Below are positions 48,875-57,594 of a stretch of 64,000 nt of DNA, piece by piece. The notes beneath the pieces are model-generated. The model had not been told where the DNA came from. It searched no databases and was given only the letters and a program-made list of their open reading frames with translations. Position 1 is the first letter of the stretch. Every line of letters starts with the position of its first letter. A program made the translations under genes and the position numbers. The stretch is from Gallionella sp. (GTDB lineage Bacteria > Pseudomonadota > Gammaproteobacteria > Burkholderiales > Gallionellaceae). The stretch spans positions 1 through 64,000 of the forward strand of contig JAQTUP010000003.1 of the NCBI GenBank assembly GCA_028707275.1, written 5' to 3'.

Positions 48875-49996
48875 CTATCGAAATACATGGGGAACAAAAT
48901 AACTCATGTTGGTGGTGATCGGTGAAACATCTTCGCGTATGCACATGCCGACCGCTTCCTCGCCCACCACCCAGGCGCCGATAACCGGATACATACCCCG
49001 ATAACAGGGCAGGGGAAACAGCGCCTGGCAGACGTAGCCCTCGTCGCCATAAGGCCCGCCGCTTTGGTGTTGAGTCGGCATGCCCAGACGATGCAGTTCG
49101 ATGTTGGCGCCTTCTCTGGAGAAAAGCGGCTTTCTGGCATATGAAATCATGGCGCCTGAATGATCGAAATGCGCTTCGAGCAGGTTAGGGTGGCCAGGAT
49201 ACAATTCCCAAAGCAGCGGCAGGATGCCCTTGCAGGACAGCACGGACTTCCACACAGGCTCGATGAAGCGCGTGCCCGACTCGACAATGTGCGCGGCAAA
49301 GGACTCCTGCATCATCCATTCCCAGGGATACAGTTTGAACAGGCACCGGATGGGTTCACCCCGCAGATCGACAAAGGTTTTCTGCGCCGCATCCCAGCCT
49401 ATCTGATCGAGCGTGATGTGCGCGACCTGACGGCCCGCCTGAACAGCGGTCTCCATCAGATAGGTGATGGCGACCCAGTCTTCCTCGTTGTCGGCGATGG
49501 ACGCAAAATGGATCAGCCCCTCGTCCGGCAAGGCATCCCAGCGTGCAACCAGCTTCTCGTGCAGGGAATTGAACTGATCGTCCGCCGGGAATACTTCCTC
49601 CAGCCAGTACCATTGCGCGACGGCGGATTCCAGAATCGAGGTGGGCGTATCCGCGTTGTATTCGAGCATCTTAGGCGGATTGATCCCGTCATAGGCCAGA
49701 TCGAAGCGACCATACAGGCTGAAATCATCGGCTTCGAAGGAAGCCTTGATTGCCGCGTGAAAAGCTTCGGGAATTTTTAAATCACCCAGGCGCTTGTGTT
49801 CGATGGCATGAGCCACCGCCTGAAGACACAGGCCGTGCAGTGTTTGTGTCGCGGCTTCTATCTCGTCGACTTGAGCTGCCGTGAAGCGATAGCATACGTC
49901 TTCCTTCCAGTAGTTGTCCCAGTTCCAGAACGACAAACCGATGGCTTCGAGCTTTTTTCCGTGATCCGGGCGCACGGTGCTGCATAAACGTTCCAT
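48875..49996 (-). CDS. Glutathionylspermidine-synthase-like ATP-grasp enzyme (YgiC/YjfC)
   Basis: 373 aa from ATG 49996; the longer frame through the Gly-rich gene upstream is rejected. ATP-grasp family: PPKMLEYNADTPTSILESAVAQWYWLEE, CLFKLYPWEWMMQESF, SCKGILPLLWELYPGHPNLLEAHFD, YVCQALFPLP. Only the synthetase domain is present (no amidase), as in YgiC/YjfC, which ligate peptides rather than proven spermidine. Next to homospermidine synthase, so a polyamine substrate is plausible here. Confidence 0.9.
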   Translation of the reverse strand: MERLCSTVRPDHGKKLEAIGLSFWNWDNYWKEDVCYRFTAAQVDEIEAATQTLHGLCLQAVAHAIEHKRLGDLKIPEAFHAAIKASFEADDFSLYGRFDLAYDGINPPKMLEYNADTPTSILESAVAQWYWLEEVFPADDQFNSLHEKLVARWDALPDEGLIHFASIADNEEDWVAITYLMETAVQAGRQVAHITLDQIGWDAAQKTFVDLRGEPIRCLFKLYPWEWMMQESFAAHIVESGTRFIEPVWKSVLSCKGILPLLWELYPGHPNLLEAHFDHSGAMISYARKPLFSREGANIELHRLGMPTQHQSGGPYGDEGYVCQALFPLPCYRGMYPVIGAWVVGEEAVGMCIREDVSPITTNMSYFVPHVFR

Positions 49997-50012
49997 GTCT
50001 GTTCTCCCGGCT

Positions 50013-50417
50013 TTAACCGCCGCCGCTATGAAAGCCGAAATGTCCGAAACCGCCACGGCTGACCGTCCCCGCATCGACGCTGGCATGCGACAGGCCGCCA
50101 GGATGAGCTGCGGGCATGAGCTGGTGCGCGCCTGAATCCGACACGGTGACCGGCTGACCGGCTGACCTGTCCCAATAGTAGCGTGGGCCGTGGTAGCCAC
50201 CGCCGCTGCCGCCGCCACTTCCCCCTCCACCGCTTCCCCCGCCACTCCCCGGCGCGTCTTCCTCGCATTGAGATTCCGCTCCCCAGTCTTTCACGCAGTC
50301 AGTCCGGCTCGCGTATTTGTCCTGTTTTAGCTGCTCGGTGGTTCGGGTCTCGGAGAGCAGGGAAATCCCGAGTCCGGCGCCCAGCATCCACAGCACTACC
50401 TCATGAGATCGCTTCAT
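50013..50417 (-). CDS. Gly-rich exported protein, DUF1190 (YgiB/YjfM)-like
   Basis: 134 aa. N-terminal hydrophobic segment (about 8-21), then a Cys-containing segment YASRTDCVKDWGAESQCE as in YgiB-type proteins, a long Gly/Ser run (about 57-75), and a Gly/His-rich C-terminus (GGFGHFGFHSGGG). Overlaps the end of hss by 17 bp and precedes the ATP-grasp gene by 16 bp, matching the ygiB-ygiC pairing. Probably envelope-located. Confidence 0.75.
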   Translation of the reverse strand: MKRSHEVVLWMLGAGLGISLLSETRTTEQLKQDKYASRTDCVKDWGAESQCEEDAPGSGGGSGGGGSGGGSGGGYHGPRYYWDRSAGQPVTVSDSGAHQLMPAAHPGGLSHASVDAGTVSRGGFGHFGFHSGGG

Positions 50418-51756
50418 AAAGGAAATCCTTTTCGTTTCTGAACTTGTCGAAGGTGAGCGGCGCGCCCGGCTGCCAGTCGGTCTCGACCGTGGAAATCAAT
50501 CCCAGGTAGGGGCGGGCAACGGCCAGCACCTGCGCGCTGTCCATGGCCTCGGCCTCGACTACTCCGGCACGCGGATGATCCAGCATCCACGCCAGCGCAC
50601 CTAATATGCCCGCCACCACTTGCAACGAGGTCGCGCTGTTGTACGACGCCAGAGCGCGCGCTTCATCGCAACTCAAAGTGGAGCCATGCCACAGGCTGCC
50701 CGTATCGTGAACAAGCAACACGCCGACTTCATCGAAACCCTGCGCCGCGTCGCCGTCCAACACGCAAAATTTGCTGACGGCATGCCCTGCTTGCAACTGT
50801 AGCAGACTTTTTTGAGCCTTGGGGCAGGGGGTGTAGACATAACAGACCGTGGGCTGGTAATCCTCGGTTTCCAGCAGCCGGGCGATCGAAATGACTTCAT
50901 GATGCGTCAGCAGCATGCCCGTCTGTTCGCCACCCGACGGCAGCCATGAGCGCAGCCTGACCTTCGCCCCCGCATCGATCAGCCGCAGCGCCCGGCTTTC
51001 CGGCAATAATTTAGCGCCTGCCGGTATCGTGTGTTCGTGAGTGCCCCAGCCCAGCTCCGCGCGTTGCAGCCATGCCTCGCTGTACAGGCCTTCTGCCGAC
51101 CAGGTGTTGGCAAATTCACCGCGCGCCAGGGGCTGGTCATTGTCCTGGGTATCTCGCTCGACGACGTGTACCACTTTTACGCCCAAAGTTTGCGCCAGCC
51201 GGCCCCAGGCAGGTACGGACGCCACCGCGATGCCTTTGCGCCCGGCCAGTGCCAGCAGCGCCTCCTTGAGCAAGTGGCTGACCAGACCGGGATTCATGCC
51301 GTGCGCGATCACCGCCGTGGCTGCCCCAGGCTTGTGCAATTCCAGCGCCTTTTGGCGAAGACGGGCATTCGTCGTCTCGATGGAGTCGGCGTCCTGGCTG
51401 ATATAGCCGCCAGCCCAGGGTTCCACGCAGGTGTCCAGATACAGCACGTCATGCGTTCTGCACCAGCGTATCAAGGCCTGCGATGAGACATTCACCGACA
51501 GATTGAGCAGCAAGTCGCCCGCCCGCAGACAGGAGGCCAACAAGGACTCATGATTTTCGGGCGTCAGCGGTTCGACCAGATAGCGGATGCCATAGCGTGC
51601 GGCGACATGCCGTCCCTTTTCGTCGGCTGTCATGACGGTGATCTGCGAGGGATCGGCGAAACGGGTGGACAGCAGCAGCGGCAGCAATCCCTGGCCGATT
51701 GAGCCGCAACCTGCCATCAGAATGCGTCGTGAGAATCGGGGCTGCGGGCAGGTCAT
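50401..51756 (-). CDS. hss: Homospermidine synthase
   Basis: 451 aa from ATG 51756 (the frame to 52218 is a purU shadow). Saccharopine-dehydrogenase-like Rossmann enzyme making homospermidine from putrescine (and spermidine) with NAD. NAD loop MAGCGSIGQGLLPLL (about 14-28); hallmark stretches LYLDTCVEPWAGGY, HGMNPGLVSHLLKEAL, WGTHEHTIP, ATSLQVVAGILGALAWML and ARPYLG agree with bacterial HSS from memory. 8 bp after purU. Implies homospermidine as a main polyamine. Confidence 0.9.
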   Translation of the reverse strand: MTCPQPRFSRRILMAGCGSIGQGLLPLLLSTRFADPSQITVMTADEKGRHVAARYGIRYLVEPLTPENHESLLASCLRAGDLLLNLSVNVSSQALIRWCRTHDVLYLDTCVEPWAGGYISQDADSIETTNARLRQKALELHKPGAATAVIAHGMNPGLVSHLLKEALLALAGRKGIAVASVPAWGRLAQTLGVKVVHVVERDTQDNDQPLARGEFANTWSAEGLYSEAWLQRAELGWGTHEHTIPAGAKLLPESRALRLIDAGAKVRLRSWLPSGGEQTGMLLTHHEVISIARLLETEDYQPTVCYVYTPCPKAQKSLLQLQAGHAVSKFCVLDGDAAQGFDEVGVLLVHDTGSLWHGSTLSCDEARALASYNSATSLQVVAGILGALAWMLDHPRAGVVEAEAMDSAQVLAVARPYLGLISTVETDWQPGAPLTFDKFRNEKDFLYEAIS

Positions 51757-51764
51757 GGCGTATC

Positions 51765-52613
51765 TCAGCGGAACACGATGGTCTTGTTGCCGCACACCAG
51801 CACGCGATCCTCGATGTGGTAACGCAACCCTCTGGATAGTACCGATTTCTCGATGTCGCGCCCGTAGCGCACCAGATCCTCCACCGTGTCGCCATGGTCG
51901 ATGCGCACTGTGTCCTGTTCGATGATAGGCCCCGCATCCAGCTCTTCTGTGACGTAATGGCAGGTAGCGCCGATCAGCTTCACGCCGCGCAGATGTGCCT
52001 GATGATAAGGCTTCGCGCCGACGAAGGAGGGCAAAAAGCTGTGGTGGATGTTGATGATGCGACCGGGGTAACGCCGGCAAAGAGATGGCGGCAGAATCTG
52101 CATGAAACGCGCCAGCACCAGCGTGTCGCCGCGATATTCGTCGAACAAGGCGGCGATCTGCTCGAATGCGGCAGCCTTGTCCTGCATGTCTACACGGATG
52201 AACGGGATGCCGTGCCACTCGACGAAGCTTCGCAAGTCCTCATGATTGGAGATCACGCAGGGGATGTCCACCGCCAGTTCGCCGCTGCGCCAGCGATGCA
52301 GCAGGTCGTCCAGACAATGATCCTGACGGCTCACCAGGATCACCAAGCGTTTTTTCTGTGCGGAATCGGCTAACTGCCAGCGCATCAAAAATTCATCCGC
52401 CAGCGGCGCAAAGCGGCGTCCAAATTCGTCCGCATCGAAGGGGAGGGAGTCGGCGCGTATCTCCTGGCGCATGAAGAAGCGCTGTTCCTCCTGCTCGGTG
52501 TGATAACTCGCCTCGACGATGAAGCCGCCATGCTGCGCGATGAATCCTGTCACCGCCGCGATGATCCCCGCGCGGTCGGGACAGGAAATGGTCAGGGTGT
52601 AGTGGCGGGTCAT
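51765..52613 (-). CDS. purU: Formyltetrahydrofolate deformylase
   Basis: 282 aa. N-terminal ACT domain (1-85, SCPDRAGIIAAVTGFIAQHGG), C-terminal formyltransferase-fold hydrolase with INIHHSFLPSFVGAKPYHQAHLRGVKLIGAT, the catalytic Asn-His-Asp set (His in IHHSFLP, Asp in DAGPIIEQD). Releases formate from 10-formyl-THF. A 90-bp internal piece (52430-52519) is duplicated at 53394-53483. Confidence 0.96.
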   Translation of the reverse strand: MTRHYTLTISCPDRAGIIAAVTGFIAQHGGFIVEASYHTEQEEQRFFMRQEIRADSLPFDADEFGRRFAPLADEFLMRWQLADSAQKKRLVILVSRQDHCLDDLLHRWRSGELAVDIPCVISNHEDLRSFVEWHGIPFIRVDMQDKAAAFEQIAALFDEYRGDTLVLARFMQILPPSLCRRYPGRIINIHHSFLPSFVGAKPYHQAHLRGVKLIGATCHYVTEELDAGPIIEQDTVRIDHGDTVEDLVRYGRDIEKSVLSRGLRYHIEDRVLVCGNKTIVFR

Positions 52614-52682
52614 GCAATGATTCCTGAAATACGGTCGGGGATTTTAACTGATGTGACGCAGTAACATCAGTTCCAATATTTG

Positions 52683-52976
52683 TTATGCAGCCAGCCTTTC
52701 AAGCGGCCTGATATTTGGGCTTGGCTGTTGTTCAGCTTGCCATAAGTCCCATTGCGTTTGCATTCCCAGCCAAACATCAGGGGATGTACTAAGCCATGTA
52801 GCGAGGCGTAGCGCCATTCCCGCAGTTACTCCGGACTTGCCGTTCAGCACCTTGGATAGCGTGACACGGGAAACTTGCAGCGCCTTGGCTGCATCCGTTA
52901 CCGTCATGCCTTCGGGCAACCATTCTCGCAAAACTTCACCGGGGTGTGCCGGATTGTGCATTCTGCTCATTTTCAA
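52683..52976 (-). CDS. higA: HigA-type antitoxin
   Basis: 97 aa. XRE helix-turn-helix: HPGEVLREWLPEGMTVTDAAKALQVSRVTLSKVLNGKSGVT is diagnostic for HigA/VapI. Second gene of the pair, 6 bp after higB, toxin-first order as in higBA loci. Neutralises HigB and represses the operon. Confidence 0.93.
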   Translation of the reverse strand: MKMSRMHNPAHPGEVLREWLPEGMTVTDAAKALQVSRVTLSKVLNGKSGVTAGMALRLATWLSTSPDVWLGMQTQWDLWQAEQQPSPNIRPLERLAA

Positions 52977-52982
52977 TTTCTC

Positions 52983-53261
52983 CTAGCGATAGTCCAGATA
53001 ATCAACCAGCTCGGCATTCCCGCCATCAAAGGCGAAGGTCATGCGCCAGTTACCATTTACCGTGACGGCATAAAGCCCGGCAAGGTCGCCAGTCAAAGGG
53101 TGTAATCTCCAGCCCGGCGCGCTCATGTCTTCCGGGCGTTTTGCATTGTCCAACGTGGTCAGCAGTATGCGTAGCTTCACGGCGTGGTGCGGCTGTATGC
53201 CCGCTTTACTGCCTGTACGAAAAAAGGTTTCAAGCCCTTTGTGACGAAAGGTTTTAATCAT
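52983..53261 (-). CDS. higB: HigB-type mRNA endonuclease toxin
   Basis: 92 aa RelE/HigB fold: MIKTFRHKGLETFFRTGS, LDNAKRPEDMSAPGWRLHPLTGDLAGLYAV and NWRMTFAFDGGNAELVDYLDY are typical. Ribosome-dependent mRNA cleavage is family knowledge. Intact; forms a TA pair with the downstream higA. Confidence 0.93.
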   Translation of the reverse strand: MIKTFRHKGLETFFRTGSKAGIQPHHAVKLRILLTTLDNAKRPEDMSAPGWRLHPLTGDLAGLYAVTVNGNWRMTFAFDGGNAELVDYLDYR

Positions 53262-53393
53262 GGTCGGATTGTATTCTGTTAATTAACGCTTATCAACACG
53301 GGCGAATGTAACACGTATTTAAATCACAGCTATCGGTTAGCTGCACGAAAATCCGCTAGCACCGGTACACATTCAATCCCGGTCGGCTCCCGG
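53262..53393. other. Spacer upstream of higB
   Basis: No gene. AT-rich near 53275-53300 (TTAATTAA-type), where the higBA promoter would be. Confidence 0.3.
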
Positions 53394-53483
53394 CCGCATC
53401 GAAGGGGAGGGAGTCGGCGCGTATCTCCTGCCGCATGAAGAAGCGCTGTTCCTCCTGCTCGGTGTGATAACTCGCCTCGACGA
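53394..53483. repeat. Duplicated 90-bp fragment of purU
   Basis: Matches 52430-52519 in purU at 89 of 90 positions, same orientation; the one difference is G to C at 52467/53431. Contains no complete gene. Marks a duplication on the far side of the higBA genes. Confidence 0.92.
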
Positions 53484-53521
53484 CAGAGCCAAAAAATTCA
53501 CATTTATGCTAATATCTGCGC

Positions 53522-53902
53522 ATGAACTGGCGGATAATTTACTTCTCTGAACGTGTGCGACTGATGTACGGGCCTTGCCTCCCGGCATTCGTGCTGACTA
53601 TCTGCGCCTGGCTGAGCTGATGGAAGAGCATGGTGCTGACTTGAGATTGCCACACTCCAAAGCAATGGGGGGATGGTTTATTCGAGTTGCGTCCCAAAGG
53701 GCGGGAGGGAATTGGGCGTGTGTTCTACTGCACTCAGGTGGGGCAAGTGATCGTGGTACTTCACTCGGTCGTCAAGAAAACACAAAAAACACCGAATAAT
53801 GAATTGGAAATTGCGATTCGTCGCCAGAAGGAGGTTAAAAAATGCAAAATGAACGATTCAATCCGGTTGCTCACGATGATGCATTTGTTGCTCAGATGTT
53901 GA
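53522..53902 (+). pseudogene. Frameshifted HigB/Gp49-like toxin
   Basis: The pieces read, in order, MNWRIIYFSERVRL (frame from 53522), ALPPGIRADYLRLAELMEEHGADLRLPHSKAMGG (frame of 53575), and LFELRPKGREGIGRVFYCTQ...VVLHSVVKKTQKTPNNELEIAI (frame of 53687, same as the first). Together they reconstruct a phage-derived Gp49-like toxin. One indel near 53563 and one near 53671 break it; an in-frame stop ends the first piece at 53620. The cognate antitoxin downstream is intact. Confidence 0.8.
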
Positions 53903-54150
53903 GCGATTCCGAAACCAAACATGCTTATGATGAGTTGGAGGAAGAATATGCCGCGCTCAATGCTGTGCTAAATGCCCGGCGTGAAGCTGGATTAACCCAA
54001 TCCCAGATTGCTCAGCGCATGGGCACAACAACCAGTGCCGTATCTCGTCTGGAGTCTTCCCTGATCAGTCAGAAGCACTCACCCAGTTTTGCTACGCTGA
54101 AAAAATACGCCCATGCTTGCGGAAAAAAATTGGTGGTTAGTTTAGCGTGA
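53842..54150 (+). CDS. XRE-family antitoxin of the broken toxin
   Basis: 102 aa. C-terminal HTH (about 48-75): RREAGLTQSQIAQRMGTTTSAVSRLESSL, followed by HSPSFATLKKYAHACGKKLVVSL, typical for antitoxins paired with Gp49-like HigB. AGGAGGT RBS lies inside the end of the toxin remnant. Now probably an orphan antitoxin. Confidence 0.9.
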   Translation: MQNERFNPVAHDDAFVAQMLSDSETKHAYDELEEEYAALNAVLNARREAGLTQSQIAQRMGTTTSAVSRLESSLISQKHSPSFATLKKYAHACGKKLVVSLA

Positions 54151-54588
54151 GTTGTGTTCGATGCAGTGAGGGTGTAGCGCGACGGGTTGCCTCTGGATGC
54201 GTGGCGGAGCTTCTGATATGGCACGCTTGAGGGGTTCTGACCGGGATTTAGCAAGACCGATGACAAGCGTTACCGGGTTTCTCCCTGTGCAAATTCCAGC
54301 GGTAGCTGCCGCGCGTCGACAGTGCGACCCCACAACACCGACATGATGCTGGACGCCTGAGCGGCGTCGCTGCTGGTGAAAAATGGGGCAGATCCTGCAG
54401 GTCGGGTTTCAACCCGACTTCTGATATTAATCGATGTCGCAGATGGCGCACGGCGGCCTCGCCCGTGTCGGTCAGTGCCGCCCCGCGACTTCGCGGGTCG
54501 GGGCGCCCAAAAGGGATCATACTGAACACTTCTGTCGCATCAGCGAAGAAGTATGGGCTCTGTGTGAATTTCAGCGGCGCGATTGCAC
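54151..54588. other. Gene-free stretch after the toxin-antitoxin patch
   Basis: 438 bp without a supported gene. Holds a perfect hairpin GTCGGGTT-TC-AACCCGAC (54401-54418). Open frames here lack RBS and recognisable protein character; probably decayed DNA from the accessory patch. Confidence 0.5.
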
Positions 54589-57432
54589 CTACCACTTCGC
54601 CTGCGACTTGTTCAGCTCATATTGGGCATCAGCGTTATCCGGATTCAACTTCAGCAGCGCCTGATAGATCGCAATCGCCTCATTTTGCTGCCCGGAATCT
54701 TGCAGTATTTTCGCCTTGAGGGACAAAATATCTTCGCTCTGCGGATTCGCCTGCGCAATATAGGCCAGCGCCTGATCCTGGTTGCCCAGTTTCACATTGA
54801 GCCTCGCCTTTCTGTAGAGCACATCCATGTCGGACGGATTTTGTTCTCCCGCACGAGAAAAAGACTCCAGGGCTTCAGTCAGCATCCCCAGATATTCCTG
54901 GCAGGCGCCGATATTGAACAGGGTGTCCTTGTGTTTCGGGTCGAGTTGCAAGGCTCGTCGATATTCGGCAATGGCCTCATCGTAGCGCTGACGCAGGCGA
55001 TACTGGTCTCCTAACTGATGATAGGCCTCTGCATCATTGGCGGATTTGGCGATGGTTTCATAGATGCCTAGCGTCGCTTCATCCACCCTGAAATCCATAT
55101 CCCTGACATAGATGTGCCCCAGTTGCTCAAAACGCTCCGTGATAGTTGAGTTTCTCAATGCCAGCTTCAGGTGGGCCAGATGCTCGATCGGATCGTACTT
55201 CATCGCAGGCTCGATGGCCTTCGCGATATCATCAAGACTGAAGGTGGCAAACAATTCCCTCTGAAAATCGCCAAACTCCTTCTTTTTCAGACTCGCCATC
55301 TCGAATTCCAGCACCGGTTTGTCGATGGTGTTGATCGGCGCGGTAAACTTCATTTTGTCCGTAAAGACTTCCGAGGTCAGCACGTTATACGCCAGCTGAC
55401 GGGGAATAATCCTGTTTTTCAGCAGATTAGCCTTGAGTTCGGCTGATTTGTCGACCAGGTCAGGATGCCGCAACCTGACCGGATCATCCGAGGCCAGCAA
55501 CAGGTAATAACCCGATTTGATAAAAATCACCGAGCAGTGTTTGAAACGCTGCCTGACCGTGTTGAGCACGATGCGCGCCCCTGCACTGCCGATCCGGGAG
55601 TCCATCCACGTCACATACATGCCATCCGGGCGCAGACGGCGCTTGATCTTATCGAAAAAATCCAGCGTGTAAAGTTTGGATGAACTGAAATACAGAGGGG
55701 AAGTCACCGTATTGAGTATCATGTCGTAGGTGTCGGGCACGGACTGGATGTAGTGTATCGCATCGTCCACCACGATATTCACGCGCGGGTTGTTCTCGAT
55801 ATCGAAGTTCCACGGCTTCATGCGGAACTGGTTGTCTCGCACCACAGGATTGATCTCGACCACATCGGTGTGATCGAACAACAGGCCGACCACCGACGCG
55901 GTTGCGCCACTGCCCAGGCCCAGCACCAGCGCATCGCCTGTTTTAGGCGAATACATCGAACCTACCGCGCCGACAATTTTCTCGGACGGATTGTTCATCG
56001 GAATACTGATGTATCCGTTGATAAAGAAGTAGGGATTGCCACCGGACCAGTTGATCGAAAACACATCCTGGTAGCCCTTGAACTTTTCCGGAAAATTGAA
56101 GGACTTGCGATCATCCGTCATATCCTTGGCGGTATGAAAAGAGGTATAGCTCAAATACAGCAGATCCTCGTCCCATTTCCAGTGATGAATCCCGGCGGAA
56201 CTGATCAGCACCACGGCGGCGGCAGCCGACATGCGGACACCTTTAAAGCGTTTGATGCTCTCCCACTGGTAGGCGAACAATGAGGCGGTCACCAGCGCTG
56301 AAATCGCCAGCAACTGTACGCCGTAATCCAGAAACTGATGCAACAGCAGCGCCATCAACAAGAATCCTGCCACATTGGCCAGTGAACTGATATACAGCAG
56401 GACGCCGGATTCTTTCGCCACCTCGCGGCTGGCATTTAACAGGGCTGGGATGGTCGCCCCGAAGGTGATGGCGGGCAGCCCCATCAACAGAAGCAGCACC
56501 CCTCCCTTCAGAAACAGGATGGTCTTGCCGTGCTCCACGGCCTTTTCGTAAAGGTCGGCATAGATATACAACAAGTCGCGGTACAGGACGAGGAACAACA
56601 ACAGTCCGACAACATTGAGCAACAGCAACCTGGGGAAATTGATATTGAGCCGTTTGACCAGGTATGAACCGAAGGCAATGCCGAACAGGATGATTGCCAA
56701 TACCAGCGCGAAGGACTCCCTGAACGGGCCGAACATCAGCTCGGACATCTTCACCATGAATAATTGAAACACCGCAGAGGCGATGCTGACCAGCACCAGA
56801 GCAACCATGTAATTGCGCGGAAACTTTACATCCGGTTCAAGCGTCGGCGGCACATCGGCGATCGGTCGGCCTGCAAAGAACAACAAGCCAGCCGCCAACA
56901 AATTGACCAGGCCGAACACCAGCACGGTGCCGGTAACGCCAAACTCGCGGATCAGCCAGAATTCAATCAGCAAGGCAGTCGCCGCAGCCCCCATGTTATA
57001 GATTGAATAAACGCGTTCAAACACGGGACCTTCGTTCATGCGGCCCAGATAGCCGGCGAACAGCGGTACGCTACAGCCCAACATCAGGGCAGGGAACAAC
57101 AACAGCGCTGTGCCGAGCAGAATCGGCCCGGCTAAGCCTGGCAAAAATCCCATGCCATTGTAGAGCAGATGCTCTATGCCATTTCGGGACAGGACAAAGA
57201 CGATGCCGTAGACGCCTATCATCCCCTCGACGGCCCATAGCCAACGCCATAGCCGGTGTGCGAACCTGGCGCCCAGGCCTATACCCAACAGGAAAGTAAT
57301 GAGCACTGCGGATGAGACCGCAAACTGGTCGCCCAGGATGCCACCCAGGATACGGCCATAGAGGATTTCATATGAAATACCGCTCAGACCTGACAGCATC
57401 AACACCAGAGTAAGCAAGAGTTTACGGCTCAT
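54589..57432 (-). CDS. Spermidine-synthase-like membrane protein with TPR tail
   Basis: 947 aa. Residues 1-420 contain about 10-12 membrane helices in two halves (GLSGISYEILYGRILGGILG; PAITFGATIPALL), as in SpeE-like MFS fusions. Residues about 490-690 are the aminopropyltransferase/methyltransferase fold: ALVLGLGSGATASVVGLLF, VVEINPVVRD, DDAIHYIQSVPDTYDMILN. Residues about 800-940 are TPRs (AEAYHQLGDQYRLRQRYDEAIAEYRRALQLDP). The usual catalytic Asp region is changed (NTVTSPLYFSS), so polyamine synthesis is not assured. May act on envelope substrates. Confidence 0.85.
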   Translation of the reverse strand: MSRKLLLTLVLMLSGLSGISYEILYGRILGGILGDQFAVSSAVLITFLLGIGLGARFAHRLWRWLWAVEGMIGVYGIVFVLSRNGIEHLLYNGMGFLPGLAGPILLGTALLLFPALMLGCSVPLFAGYLGRMNEGPVFERVYSIYNMGAAATALLIEFWLIREFGVTGTVLVFGLVNLLAAGLLFFAGRPIADVPPTLEPDVKFPRNYMVALVLVSIASAVFQLFMVKMSELMFGPFRESFALVLAIILFGIAFGSYLVKRLNINFPRLLLLNVVGLLLFLVLYRDLLYIYADLYEKAVEHGKTILFLKGGVLLLLMGLPAITFGATIPALLNASREVAKESGVLLYISSLANVAGFLLMALLLHQFLDYGVQLLAISALVTASLFAYQWESIKRFKGVRMSAAAAVVLISSAGIHHWKWDEDLLYLSYTSFHTAKDMTDDRKSFNFPEKFKGYQDVFSINWSGGNPYFFINGYISIPMNNPSEKIVGAVGSMYSPKTGDALVLGLGSGATASVVGLLFDHTDVVEINPVVRDNQFRMKPWNFDIENNPRVNIVVDDAIHYIQSVPDTYDMILNTVTSPLYFSSSKLYTLDFFDKIKRRLRPDGMYVTWMDSRIGSAGARIVLNTVRQRFKHCSVIFIKSGYYLLLASDDPVRLRHPDLVDKSAELKANLLKNRIIPRQLAYNVLTSEVFTDKMKFTAPINTIDKPVLEFEMASLKKKEFGDFQRELFATFSLDDIAKAIEPAMKYDPIEHLAHLKLALRNSTITERFEQLGHIYVRDMDFRVDEATLGIYETIAKSANDAEAYHQLGDQYRLRQRYDEAIAEYRRALQLDPKHKDTLFNIGACQEYLGMLTEALESFSRAGEQNPSDMDVLYRKARLNVKLGNQDQALAYIAQANPQSEDILSLKAKILQDSGQQNEAIAIYQALLKLNPDNADAQYELNKSQAKW

Positions 57433-57552
57433 TTAAAACCTTTAATCATTCAGAATTATTGAGCTGAAGTTTACCCCGAAAGAACTTTGATATCCAATGC
57501 TTTCACTCAGGAAAATAGCAAGCATCATCCATCAAGCCGCCTCCCGCACCAA

Positions 57553-57580
57553 AAAAAAGCGACCCGAAGGTCGCTTTTTT
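57553..57580 (-). terminator. Bidirectional rho-independent terminator after fba
   Basis: AAAAAAGCGACC/GGTCGCTTTTTT 12-bp stem with CGAA loop; A run and T run give termination in both directions. On the minus strand it ends the tkt-gap-pgk-pyk-fba unit. Confidence 0.9.
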
Positions 57581-57594
57581 TACAACTCAAACAC

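Noticed and set aside
51757-52218. N-terminal extension of homospermidine synthase
   Set aside because: It is the alternate frame of purU; the NAD-binding loop begins shortly after Met at 51756.
54248-54595. 115-aa minus-strand frame after the toxin-antitoxin genes
   Set aside because: No RBS, no recognisable motif, unnatural Arg/Cys composition; treated as non-coding.
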